This document shows positions 9,958 to 19,625 of a stretch of 64,000 nt of DNA, piece after piece; positions within the stretch are counted from its first letter, which is position 1, and every line of letters starts with the position of its first letter. A program made the translations under genes and the position numbers. Under the pieces are notes generated by a model that was given only the letters and a program-made list of their open reading frames with translations, made no database searches and was not told where the DNA came from. Origin of the DNA: Mucilaginibacter sp. (GTDB lineage Bacteria > Bacteroidota > Bacteroidia > Sphingobacteriales > Sphingobacteriaceae). Location: contig JANXTT010000028.1 of NCBI GenBank assembly GCA_025352225.1, positions 1 to 64,000 of the forward strand, in the 5' to 3' direction.

Positions 9958-10605
9958 TTAGTTATTTATACCATAAAGCTGTTTGAGCGTTCGTGTATCG
10001 CCTATTTCTTTACTTCGCTGAATACTAAGTATGGCTCCTTGCCGGTTAAAGTGCCGTAGAAATTGAAGCTTATCTGAACTGTTGCCATATATGCGGTCAA
10101 TCGCCCTCATTCGTTCGTCATCGGACATACGCAATTTGCCCGCTGTCAGTACATTGGTTAACTCATCGAGATTTTCTAAACTTTGAGTTACCAACTGTGT
10201 GTAAACATTACTCATGTAACTTAATTCACTCGCGCTGAACGTTCCGCTTTGACTGAACTGCTTATAAGAACTTTTATACTCGCTGATCAAGCTGGCCTGT
10301 TGGGTAATGATCTCTGCTATCCTACCATAATTTCTAACCGCGGGACTGATTGATAACAAACCGTTGAGGTAAACGCTATGCAGATCAAAGTTGCCTTTAG
10401 ATAATTGTGATATGCTGCCATAACCTTGCGTATAGATTTGATAGCCGGTTTTCATATCGGTCAATATTCCTTTTAATTGGGTCAGCTTTTCTATATCCAA
10501 AATCAACTGCTGCATTTCCTGCACCTGGGCCTGGCTCTTTTTTGCTAAACCAAGACAGGTAAAAAGTACCAGCGTAATAATGATATGTTTTAAATGCTTT
10601 TTCAT
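9958..10605 (-). CDS. TraI-like conjugal transfer protein, paralog 1
   Basis: Secreted coiled-coil protein; KLRMSDDERMRAIDRIYG motif shared with next two ORFs. Confidence 0.65.
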   Translation of the reverse strand: MKKHLKHIIITLVLFTCLGLAKKSQAQVQEMQQLILDIEKLTQLKGILTDMKTGYQIYTQGYGSISQLSKGNFDLHSVYLNGLLSISPAVRNYGRIAEIITQQASLISEYKSSYKQFSQSGTFSASELSYMSNVYTQLVTQSLENLDELTNVLTAGKLRMSDDERMRAIDRIYGNSSDKLQFLRHFNRQGAILSIQRSKEIGDTRTLKQLYGINN

Positions 10606-10612
10606 ATTGCTC

Positions 10613-11305
10613 TTATTGAATGCCGTAAATCTTCTTCTCCGCTATTGCATTGTTGTTTTCCTGTAACCGTTGGAAAGTATACACTTTAACCTGATCTGCA
10701 AATGACGAAGCAAAGCGGTAATTATCCTGCATGGCTTTATGAATCATCCCGATATGTTTTAATCGTTCCTCATCACTCATTTGAAGTTTGTTATCTGTCA
10801 CAACGTTCTGTAATTCGGTTATTTGCTCATTGCAGTCATTAAACAAAGCTGATTTTACCTGCGCGATGTACTTTTTTTCATTATCGTTTAGATTGGCTGT
10901 TTTATCCAGGTTACCCATACGGGTAAGTATATCCTTCTGCCATTGCATAATATCACTTACCTGTTTGTTATTTTTTACCACCGGGCTAACGTTTTTTAGA
11001 TTATTATAATAGGTGGTATGTAAACCGTTTTCTGAATTGAGTGAACCATTAATAGAGCCTAAACCATTATGAGCAATATTGTTGCCCTGTTTGTAATAGG
11101 CAGCATAGACTTGCAAAGCAGCGATTTGCTGTAATAGATACTTTTTCTGCGTTTTCTTCTGATCAAACCATTCTGCAAATGTTTGGGCCTTAACCTTTGT
11201 AATAAAGGTCGATGCCGTTACGGTCATAATTGCAAAGGCAAGTAATTTTTTACATTTCCGGCGGATCTCATCTGCCTGAATTTTCACGCGATTAATTGAT
11301 TCCAT
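10613..11305 (-). CDS. TraI-like conjugal transfer protein, paralog 2
   Basis: KLQMSDEERLKHIGMIHKAM motif; same architecture and C-terminal YGI. Confidence 0.6.
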   Translation of the reverse strand: MESINRVKIQADEIRRKCKKLLAFAIMTVTASTFITKVKAQTFAEWFDQKKTQKKYLLQQIAALQVYAAYYKQGNNIAHNGLGSINGSLNSENGLHTTYYNNLKNVSPVVKNNKQVSDIMQWQKDILTRMGNLDKTANLNDNEKKYIAQVKSALFNDCNEQITELQNVVTDNKLQMSDEERLKHIGMIHKAMQDNYRFASSFADQVKVYTFQRLQENNNAIAEKKIYGIQ

Positions 11306-11993
11306 AAAGCTTTTTAATTGATTGCGTATCGTTTAAATCCTTACTGCGTTGCAAGCTCAATTGAATACCTTGATTATTGAATTGATGCAGATCATTGTAA
11401 TTCTCATCAAGGTGATCGCTCGCATGGTTAATTAATTCCAAACGCTGTTCATCTGTCATTTGCGTTTTGGTAGGGCTAACCACAAGCATAATCTCATCTA
11501 AATTTTTGACACTGGCATCTAAAATCCCTGAATAAACCTGCTGCATATAACTTAGTTCTTGCGGGTTAAAATGACTATCCTGCCGGAACAAATTCCAGGC
11601 TTGTTTATATTCACTGACCAAGGCTGCTTGCTTCAAGGTTATATCCTTAATTCGCTGGTAGTTTGCAATGGCTGATTTTATCTTCCATAATTCTGTATAG
11701 TAGCTGCTATACAATTGCTTTTGCTGTTCTGTCCAGCCAGAAATTTCGGAAAGTTTGGTTTTTGACATCTGATTTTCAATAACCTTTTGCGTATTTTGAA
11801 GCCATATAGTTTTGTTCTGCATACGCTGTACTTTCAGGTCAATCGCTTTAATCACTTTGGTAACCGTTAGCTTAATTACTTCGCCTATTACAAATTGAGC
11901 ATTGGCTTTATTTACGGACGAAAACAAAAGCATTACTACAAGTCCTATGCTTGCCTTTACCTTTAAATTTTTCATAAAGACCTCCCTTATCAT
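11292..11993 (-). CDS. TraI-like conjugal transfer protein, paralog 3
   Basis: KTQMTDEQRLELINHASDHL motif; C-terminal LYGIN. Confidence 0.6.
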   Translation of the reverse strand: MIREVFMKNLKVKASIGLVVMLLFSSVNKANAQFVIGEVIKLTVTKVIKAIDLKVQRMQNKTIWLQNTQKVIENQMSKTKLSEISGWTEQQKQLYSSYYTELWKIKSAIANYQRIKDITLKQAALVSEYKQAWNLFRQDSHFNPQELSYMQQVYSGILDASVKNLDEIMLVVSPTKTQMTDEQRLELINHASDHLDENYNDLHQFNNQGIQLSLQRSKDLNDTQSIKKLYGIN

Positions 11994-12040
11994 CCGCTTT
12001 GTATGCGAATAATTGCTTTTTTTATTTGATAATCAATCTG

Positions 12041-12424
12041 TTATTTGATCTTATGATATTCCATATCTCCGATAAGTACGACTGGCTTATTAGAAATAAA
12101 TTGTATTTGCCGACCTAATCCTGTTTCCTCTAAAATCATCTTCTCATCGTTCCAAGTAGCCTTCCACTGCTTTATTTTAAATTCTTTCGGTTGGATGATA
12201 CCGTTTCTAATTTTTTGGAAGCCGGCTCTATATTCAATATTGTAAATTTTATCGGGCAAACTATAGACTGAAATTAACAAAGTATCTGTAGCTGAACTAT
12301 ACTCATTTTTAAATTGAGTTACATAAGTCCCTGTTAATTCCTGACTTTTATTTCCGCAAGACCCTAAGATCGAAGCGAGAAATACTATAATGGATAATTG
12401 AATAAGTTTCATTTTATTTTTCAT
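12041..12424 (-). CDS. Small lipoprotein in the tra operon
   Basis: 127 aa; signal with lipobox ILGSC; between TraG and the TraI-like genes. Confidence 0.55.
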   Translation of the reverse strand: MKNKMKLIQLSIIVFLASILGSCGNKSQELTGTYVTQFKNEYSSATDTLLISVYSLPDKIYNIEYRAGFQKIRNGIIQPKEFKIKQWKATWNDEKMILEETGLGRQIQFISNKPVVLIGDMEYHKIK

Positions 12425-12430
12425 TTAAGT

Positions 12431-14920
12431 TTATGCTGCTTGTTCTAATTCTTCCCTGACAATCGCGGCTATGCCCAATTGCATACTACCGTACTTCTTT
12501 GCATAGGCATGTACTTTAGCCTTTTCCGATGATTCCGTAGTATAAGTCCAGTATTCCTCCCGGCTTACCTCAGTACGGTAAACTTTAGATAATTGGCCAT
12601 TTAGGCTAATAAATACCTCTTTATATTGTAGTTTCTCATCGTTGTTCCTGTTCATACTCATTATTAAGGCTGTTTCCTTATCCGTGATACCTAATAGCTG
12701 TTGAACTTTAGGAAAGTCATTTTGATATTTACGCTGGTCAAGCAATATTTTACAGTCGCTATTATTGATAATGGCTTGCTTAACTACCGGGGAGCTTATA
12801 ATATCTTCAATATCCTGGGTCACCACAATGGCTTCACCAAAATATTTTCGGACTGTTTTAAACAGGTATTTAATGTATTCTGCCATACCTTCCCTTGCAA
12901 TCGCTTTCCAGGCTTCTTCAATTAATATTATTTTTCGGGTCTCCTTACTGAGTTTCCGCATTTTAGAAACAAATGTTTCCATAATAATTAGCGTAACAAC
13001 CGGAAACAAAATTGGATGATCTTTAATATTATCTAATTCAAATACAATAAATCGTTTTTGTAGTAAATCAAGGTTCTCTTTTGCATTTAACAGGTAGGCA
13101 TATTCACCGCCCTTATAGTACGGTTTTAATACAAACAGCATGTTGTCAATATCAAAACGAATATCTTTCACTTTAGATTGCTTCATTGTTTCATAAAACT
13201 CATTTGATAAAAAATCATAGAAACTGTCGAAGCAAGGGAATATGTCCGTTTCGACTTTTAGCTTTTCATAATAATGATACAAAGCATCAGATATGGCTAC
13301 ATATTCAGCCCTTTGTACCCCCTCGTCCTCTTTCTTCCATAAAGCAAGGATCATGGCTTTTATACTTTCTCTTTTTTCTGTATCCAGTTTGTCGCCTTCT
13401 GGAACATAAAATGGATTAAAGCTAATCGGCTTATCCTCGGTATAGGTAAAGTAATAGCCCCCCACAAATTCACATAAACCCTGATAGCTATGTCCAACAT
13501 CTACGATAACAACATGGGAGCCTTGTTCAAAATAGCTGCGTAGCATGTGGTTGGTAAAAAATGATTTACCGCTACCGGAAGGACCTAAAATAAACTTATT
13601 GCGGTTGGTAGTTATCCCTTTGGTCATCGGGGCATCGCTAATATCAACATGAACTGGTTTACCTGATAAGCGGTCGCCCAGGCGAATACCGCAAGGACTA
13701 ATGCTGGATTGATAATTAGTTTCGAGATTAAGGAAACAGGTAGCCTGCTCAACAAAGGTATCAAAGGTATCGTTCATCGGGAAACTTGCTTCATTACCCG
13801 GTAATCCCGCCCACCAGATCTGCGCCGCTCCATCTGTTTCCTGTTTCGGCTGCGCATCCATTTGAGCCAGCGAAGAACTCACCCTATTTTTAAGGTCTTT
13901 CAAATTTGCGGGGTTATCCGTCCACGCTAAAATATTAAAGTGTGCTTTAACAGGTAACCGTTGCTGACTGATTGCTTCATTCAAAAAATCGTGCGTAGCA
14001 TCCCTTCCAATCGCATTTTCCCGCGAATAGGCTGACAGGGATTGAAGCCGAAGTTTTTTAGATTCCAGTTTTTTTAGGGTTTGCTGACTATCGCCAATAA
14101 AGATATATTGGTTATACAAGTGATTGCATCTTAAAAGTGTGCCAATAGGTGTTGCAAAGCCGGTGCTGAATTTCGTTTTATCAGTACTGTACTTATCATA
14201 GGTTATTCTTGGGCCGCAAAGCGCCGGCAAGTCTTCCGCATCACTGAGCGTATAAAGCTGGCAATGATTATCGCCGATCCTGATCTCGTCCTCGATATGA
14301 ATATCCTTTAAAACCGGGGATTGATCTTTATTCAACAGGAAACAATATTGCTCTAAAATTCCGGGCACCTTCATCGTTCCGACAAGTTCGTCATCATTTA
14401 ACCTGGTTAAGGATATTAACCCACTATCTTCTAAAACTCTTATGAATTGACCCGCGCTGTCTTCAAAATCCCTAAACAACTCCTCACAAGTGGTTTGAAC
14501 TGGAACAATGCGTTTACGCATCAGCAAACTCACCCCGCTTGAATACCGCTTAAATTTATCCGGCTTTTTAGTCAAATAAATATTACAGTGATGATGTAAA
14601 AAGGCCCTTTCATTAAAATACCGCTCACTCGAATGAGCTAAAAATGTTTTAACATTTTCCTGGTTATCCTGTGTAAAGACGGCTTCATACTGGTCATTTA
14701 TAAACCAATCCTGTTTATGAAAAATGCTGTTTTTAGGAAGCAGTTTCAGGGCTTTGATCAATACCTCGTGGAAAGCATGGTACTCATCATTAGATAATGT
14801 AAATATCTCCGGCAGATTGACTTTATAACCAATTGTCAAATCGCCTTGCGCTGAGACCATACATTGATGCTCAACTTTATAAATGGGGAATACTTGTTCC
14901 GCTTTGCTATGTGATGCCAT
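12431..14920 (-). CDS. traG: TraG family conjugation ATPase (VirB4-like)
   Basis: Walker A LGPSGSGKSFFTNHML, Walker B KIILIEEAWKAI, VTQDIEDI. Confidence 0.92.
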   Translation of the reverse strand: MASHSKAEQVFPIYKVEHQCMVSAQGDLTIGYKVNLPEIFTLSNDEYHAFHEVLIKALKLLPKNSIFHKQDWFINDQYEAVFTQDNQENVKTFLAHSSERYFNERAFLHHHCNIYLTKKPDKFKRYSSGVSLLMRKRIVPVQTTCEELFRDFEDSAGQFIRVLEDSGLISLTRLNDDELVGTMKVPGILEQYCFLLNKDQSPVLKDIHIEDEIRIGDNHCQLYTLSDAEDLPALCGPRITYDKYSTDKTKFSTGFATPIGTLLRCNHLYNQYIFIGDSQQTLKKLESKKLRLQSLSAYSRENAIGRDATHDFLNEAISQQRLPVKAHFNILAWTDNPANLKDLKNRVSSSLAQMDAQPKQETDGAAQIWWAGLPGNEASFPMNDTFDTFVEQATCFLNLETNYQSSISPCGIRLGDRLSGKPVHVDISDAPMTKGITTNRNKFILGPSGSGKSFFTNHMLRSYFEQGSHVVIVDVGHSYQGLCEFVGGYYFTYTEDKPISFNPFYVPEGDKLDTEKRESIKAMILALWKKEDEGVQRAEYVAISDALYHYYEKLKVETDIFPCFDSFYDFLSNEFYETMKQSKVKDIRFDIDNMLFVLKPYYKGGEYAYLLNAKENLDLLQKRFIVFELDNIKDHPILFPVVTLIIMETFVSKMRKLSKETRKIILIEEAWKAIAREGMAEYIKYLFKTVRKYFGEAIVVTQDIEDIISSPVVKQAIINNSDCKILLDQRKYQNDFPKVQQLLGITDKETALIMSMNRNNDEKLQYKEVFISLNGQLSKVYRTEVSREEYWTYTTESSEKAKVHAYAKKYGSMQLGIAAIVREELEQAA

Positions 14921-14922
14921 GA

Positions 14923-15237
14923 TTATTGTTTTAATCGTAAAAAAATCCTCCGGGAGCTGAATTTCAAATGGTTGGGCAGATAATGTTTGGCTGCTTTCTT
15001 CATCAGGCCATGCTCTCCGTATTTATGGCTTAATCTGAATACCTGGTAAAATAAGGCGCTCCCTAATCCGGCAACTATGATAATGCACCAATAAACTGGT
15101 ACGCCTATCAGGTACATGATCGCAAACCCAATTAATAGTATAACCAGCCCTACGGCGAGATAAGCAATATATTGTGCTTTGAGCCCTTTAAACTCTATGG
15201 GTTTGTTAATACCCTTGTTGATCTGATACATTGACAT
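14923..15237 (-). CDS. TraF (DUF4133) conjugation membrane protein
   Basis: 104 aa, MSMYQINKGINKPIEFKGLKAQYI, two TMs; abuts TraG. Confidence 0.85.
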   Translation of the reverse strand: MSMYQINKGINKPIEFKGLKAQYIAYLAVGLVILLIGFAIMYLIGVPVYWCIIIVAGLGSALFYQVFRLSHKYGEHGLMKKAAKHYLPNHLKFSSRRIFLRLKQ

Positions 15238-15252
15238 AGTCTTTTATTTAGC

Positions 15253-15591
15253 CTATACTCCAAAAAAAGATTTTAAAACCGTCGCGACTACCACAAGGAA
15301 AATACAGCTACCAAACCAGCTTGATGCTACTTTGCCAGTATCATGCTCACCGTCATTCCATTTTTTGAAAACTTTTATAGCACCGACTAATCCCATGATC
15401 GCGCCGATGGCATACATTAAACTGGTGCCGGTTGAAAAATAACCTTTAACCTGCGTTGTGGCTTGGGTTATTCCCGCGTTACCATCCTGAGCGTAAAGTG
15501 ACAGGCTAATCAGCAAAAAGGAGATTATTGCTATTACCTGCTTGAAAAAGGCTACCGTTCTAAAACGGAGGTTTGTTTTTTGAGATTCCAT
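15253..15591 (-). CDS. TraE (DUF4134) conjugation membrane protein
   Basis: 112 aa, GITQATTQVKGYFSTGTSLMYAIGAIMGLVGAIKVFKKWNDGEHDTGKVASSWFGSCIFL. Confidence 0.85.
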   Translation of the reverse strand: MESQKTNLRFRTVAFFKQVIAIISFLLISLSLYAQDGNAGITQATTQVKGYFSTGTSLMYAIGAIMGLVGAIKVFKKWNDGEHDTGKVASSWFGSCIFLVVVATVLKSFFGV

Positions 15592-15629
15592 AATGATTAA
15601 TTTAAAATGGGTTATAAATTTATTAAGCG

Positions 15630-16145
15630 TTATGCCCAGCTAACTTGCAAATCCGTCAAGGCAATAGGAAACATTAGTTTTTCTTTTGATAATTCCACAA
15701 CACGGTTTAGCGTTACTGGCAAATCAATTTCATCTTTATATCTTTTATAAGACCCAACCAATATCCGAAGCAGGGTTATAAACTCAGGCTTGTTATCAAT
15801 CTCTTTAAAAGCTTCTATTAAATTACCGGCCTCAACCGCTAATTCCTGCGATGGGGTAATGTCCGCCGCGCTGGTTAAACCTGCTGCCGGATGATCTTCT
15901 AATGGTTCGGAAAAAACCAAGTCCTGAGATTCGGTGATGGATACGCCACTATCTAACTTCGCATCGCCCATAACCTGATAAGACCCGGTTTGAACATTTG
16001 AGAATAGTGAAGTCGCATCTTGCTTGCGGTTAAACAAGCTGCTAATTTCTTTTTGGTAATAACGAAGTACTACATACCCGTAATAAATGAGGGATAGAAT
16101 AATTATGGCTGCTAAATAGTGCTGCCAGGAAATTGAAGACAACAT
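15630..16145 (-). CDS. Hypothetical ICE membrane protein, first gene of the tra operon
   Basis: 171 aa with N-terminal TM; co-oriented with TraE. Confidence 0.5.
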   Translation of the reverse strand: MLSSISWQHYLAAIIILSLIYYGYVVLRYYQKEISSLFNRKQDATSLFSNVQTGSYQVMGDAKLDSGVSITESQDLVFSEPLEDHPAAGLTSAADITPSQELAVEAGNLIEAFKEIDNKPEFITLLRILVGSYKRYKDEIDLPVTLNRVVELSKEKLMFPIALTDLQVSWA

Positions 16146-16220
16146 AGGATTTTAGTTTAAAAGTTGCCACTCCATGCGGTAACCTTGAAACAAAGGTGAG
16201 GGTGCCAACAATTTAAAATT

Positions 16221-16252
16221 CACACCTTGTACATGAGGTAGGTGTTTTTTAT
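16221..16252. promoter_or_regulatory. Regulatory element copy 1: CACACCTTGTACATGAGGTAGGTGTTTTTT
   Basis: Near-identical to the element at 22136-22165; contains inverted ACACCT/AGGTGT; 76 bp upstream of the tra operon start (16145). Confidence 0.6.
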
Positions 16253-16315
16253 TGGGAATATTAGGGGGAATGTTTAAATCAAACTAAAAACAGGCTATAA
16301 CATGGCAATTTGGTT

Positions 16316-17185
16316 TCAATTAAAGTGCATAGATTGTTGAATAGGTTCATCAAGAGCGAATTTTTCATCTATGCGCCTTAAAAGTGCGACTTTGAGTTTA
16401 TCTAAAAAGCAAGTACGTTCTTTTTTCCTTCGGGTAATATCGGTGTATTTATGGTAATAGGCCCCGAGGTCGACTTGTAAAATATGCTGAAAGAAGGTGA
16501 TCACTGATTTAATTTCAGCGTTCCCATTATTAAATACACCTAAAGCGACCAGAGCGTAGATCAGCTCTACCATATCGGTTTTATTAGAAGTCCATGTTAG
16601 GGGAAGTTCAAGAGCGGTCTCCTGTGAATGATTTGCGTTGTTATTGATATTCACCAGTTCGAGGTTGAGATAATCCTGGTATTTTTCATTAGCTATGATC
16701 TTTGATAACTTATAATCATGGCTGGTGGAATAAACTTCATCATCTTCAAAATCGTCCAATTCCACATGAGCATCAAATCCACCACGGGTAAAATAGACTT
16801 CATCCATTTGAGTTGACCCAGACCTATAATATTGATAAAATGATTGATTATGGTCAAAAAAACGTTTTAAATCAGTCAATTCAATGTTGATGTATTCTTT
16901 TAATATCTCATCTCCACCAAGCGGTTTTTGCATAATGAGATTATATACATTTATAAAATAAATGTACCGGTTATAAAACTGAGGTTTTACTTTTTTAAAG
17001 AAATGGATCTCATCCTCCGTATTTTCAAAGGAATAGCTGTGGATATAATTTTTAAGCTTGGCCATCGCTTTTTTGGAAAGCATAATTGAGGCTCTGTATC
17101 GCTCTGCTAATGTTTCCCCGTTGGAAGAAACTTCGTTTAATTGGTTTTCAAGTGCGCTATTTAACCGCTCCGCAAATTTTCTCAT
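16316..17185 (-). CDS. rteC: RteC-family ICE regulator
   Basis: 289 aa; RteC-like (KFFDHNQSFYQYYRSGSTQMDEVYFTRG). Confidence 0.8.
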   Translation of the reverse strand: MRKFAERLNSALENQLNEVSSNGETLAERYRASIMLSKKAMAKLKNYIHSYSFENTEDEIHFFKKVKPQFYNRYIYFINVYNLIMQKPLGGDEILKEYINIELTDLKRFFDHNQSFYQYYRSGSTQMDEVYFTRGGFDAHVELDDFEDDEVYSTSHDYKLSKIIANEKYQDYLNLELVNINNNANHSQETALELPLTWTSNKTDMVELIYALVALGVFNNGNAEIKSVITFFQHILQVDLGAYYHKYTDITRRKKERTCFLDKLKVALLRRIDEKFALDEPIQQSMHFN

Positions 17186-17354
17186 AGACTATGATATCAG
17201 GTGAAAGAAATATTATATGGAGTAAGTTCTTACGCTATAGGCTATGTTGTTTAATTCGCACTAATAAAATAAACGGACTATAATGGTGTAGTTGAAAAGT
17301 AATTAGCAGGGGTATTTCACATCATTCCTTTCAAAATGAAAAGTTTATCTAAAA

Positions 17355-17621
17355 TCAGGCTGACAATCTATTCAGAATATCTAACAGCGATACGTTTAAG
17401 CCGTTAGCAATTTCACAAAGATAAATATAGGACGGATTGATATTTCCGGCCTCTAAACGTTGAATTGACTGCTGATCCTTACCAATTAAATGGGCAAGTT
17501 GTTTCTGTGTAAGACCTTTTTCTATTCGGATAACACGAATTTGTTCACCAATCTTCTTTAGTAATTCTTCCTTTTTCATAGGAAGTATAAAAGAATAGCA
17601 ATCTAATTGAATATCGCACAA
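17355..17621 (-). CDS. XRE-family HTH regulator
   Basis: IGEQIRVIRIEKGLTQKQLAHLIGKDQQSIQRLEAGNINPS; likely start MKKEELLKK inside the ORF. Confidence 0.85.
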   Translation of the reverse strand: MCDIQLDCYSFILPMKKEELLKKIGEQIRVIRIEKGLTQKQLAHLIGKDQQSIQRLEAGNINPSYIYLCEIANGLNVSLLDILNRLSA

Positions 17622-17677
17622 CGGATACGTTGTATTGAAGTCCTATTTATAAATATTAAGCAAAATATTTGCTTAAT

Positions 17678-19615
17678 TCAACAAAGTTGGCTCAAAACCG
17701 TTTCCACCAAAACTTTAATATCCTCTTTAATCTGGTGGTAGTTCATTAAGACCTCCGCCTGATCTACTTCTCTAACCGAAGGGATCGGCAGATAGGTTTC
17801 TTCTTCCTTTTTTATGGCATCGTGGTCATTTTGAATCGCACAATGAAAAGTTTTAAGGTCAATTTTGTTACCCGGGTCATCGGCAACCATGCCCACAAAT
17901 TCGCCGGATGAAAGTCCTGATATTTTAGAAGCTGGTACGGCATAATCTAATTGTACAGATTTACTAACTGAGGTATCCGAACTATTGATAGAAATACTTT
18001 CCTTCTCCTGGTTGATCTTGCCAAATCGTTCTGACAATTGTTTTGCTGTGTCGCCTGTTACCTGACCAAATATCACGTTGCCTACAATGTTTAAGATCAC
18101 TTCCGCCTGTTCACGCCCATAATCCTTTTTTAACTGGCTGTAATCCTGTACGGCCAAAGTAACTGCCACTTTATTTGATCTTGCGGTAGCGATGAGATTA
18201 TCTATCCCGTTAAAATAAATTGTAGGAAACTCATCGAAAATCATACTGCACTTTTGCTGATTCTTACGATTGACCAGTTTATTGATCCTGTTGATATATA
18301 AAGATAATACAGCGCCATAAACCTGTGATTTTACCGGATTATTTGCCAGGCAAACTATTTTAGGCTCCTCGGGGTTATTAATGTCCAATGAAAAATCATT
18401 ACCACTCAAAACGTAATATAATTGTGGGGATGACAATCGGGCCAAACTTATCTTCGCACTGGCCACCTGACCTTCCAACTGTTCGTAAGCTTCATTCTTC
18501 CATGCTGAAACAAAGGGATTTATCAACACCTCAATTTCAGGCTCTTGCAATAAAACCTCAAAAAGTTCCTGGTATTCTACCTGTGCCAGTTCAATAACAT
18601 GCGGTAAGGTGCAATAGCGGCCACCCTCATACTTCTTCAAAAACCACATAATGGCGGTAATAAAATTGATCGGTGATTCTACGAAAAAGTCGCCTTGCTT
18701 CTTTATCCATTCCCGGTTAAGGCCCAGCATAATGGTACGACTGGAATCTATCGCATCTGTTATATCAAGCATGGTCTGCGGCTCCAAGGGATTAGCGCGG
18801 TGCATGATCTGTTCAAGGTTGATGATGTATTGTGATGGTTTTACTTTATACAGGTGCCCATATTTTAGCAGGGCATTGTAAACGATCTTGGAAAGGTCAT
18901 CATACTTAAAATCATATACTAACATGGTAAAACCCTTTTGAATATGCTGTGTGATCACATGCCGTATCACAAAATATGACTTTCCCGATCCTGGGCTGCC
19001 GCCAATTAAAGTCCCCCTGAAAGGATTTATGATGTTGATCCAACTTTTGCGGCTTTTACCCTTTAAGTTATAGATAGCAGGTAGATTGATGGAGTATTCA
19101 TTTTCAAGCAGCCTTTCTTCTTGTGGAAATGATTCGTTGTCCTTATTGAAAATATCTTTCCCCAATGTCAGCTTTAACATTCTAAAAAGCAGGCTTACAC
19201 CTGAAAGCAACAGAATATACCCTAATGATGTTAAACCGATATAAAGGATGGCGATGGTATAAGCAGGGTATGCTAATGTCAATATTAGATTACTGATGAA
19301 GTATAACAGCAACCCGGTAACGCAATAGGTAATTATTGTTTTCGTCCTGATCTTTTCATCCTTTTTACCTTTACTACCCACTAACGAAACCAGTAACAGA
19401 AAAAGAGCAAAAATCTTCGCATACATCACCTTTCTAAAAATCAACATTTTAGAAAGCGGTAGTAGTACGTGATTTATTATGGGTTTTGTTAGCCCAAATT
19501 GCATAAATGCTGGATAGCAACTTAAATAGAAGTGGATCAGCAATACCCCTAAACTCAGTAGCCTGGTAAAATCAATGATTTTTCTTAGGGCCTGTTCATT
19601 TTCACCTGTTTGCAT
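17678..19615 (-). CDS. Type IV coupling protein (VirD4/TraG-like, MobC-type)
   Basis: Walker A IGGSPGSGKSYFVIRH; KCSMIFDEFPTIYF; N-terminal TMs. Confidence 0.85.
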   Translation of the reverse strand: MQTGENEQALRKIIDFTRLLSLGVLLIHFYLSCYPAFMQFGLTKPIINHVLLPLSKMLIFRKVMYAKIFALFLLLVSLVGSKGKKDEKIRTKTIITYCVTGLLLYFISNLILTLAYPAYTIAILYIGLTSLGYILLLSGVSLLFRMLKLTLGKDIFNKDNESFPQEERLLENEYSINLPAIYNLKGKSRKSWINIINPFRGTLIGGSPGSGKSYFVIRHVITQHIQKGFTMLVYDFKYDDLSKIVYNALLKYGHLYKVKPSQYIINLEQIMHRANPLEPQTMLDITDAIDSSRTIMLGLNREWIKKQGDFFVESPINFITAIMWFLKKYEGGRYCTLPHVIELAQVEYQELFEVLLQEPEIEVLINPFVSAWKNEAYEQLEGQVASAKISLARLSSPQLYYVLSGNDFSLDINNPEEPKIVCLANNPVKSQVYGAVLSLYINRINKLVNRKNQQKCSMIFDEFPTIYFNGIDNLIATARSNKVAVTLAVQDYSQLKKDYGREQAEVILNIVGNVIFGQVTGDTAKQLSERFGKINQEKESISINSSDTSVSKSVQLDYAVPASKISGLSSGEFVGMVADDPGNKIDLKTFHCAIQNDHDAIKKEEETYLPIPSVREVDQAEVLMNYHQIKEDIKVLVETVLSQLC

Positions 19616-19625
19616 AATAATTGAA

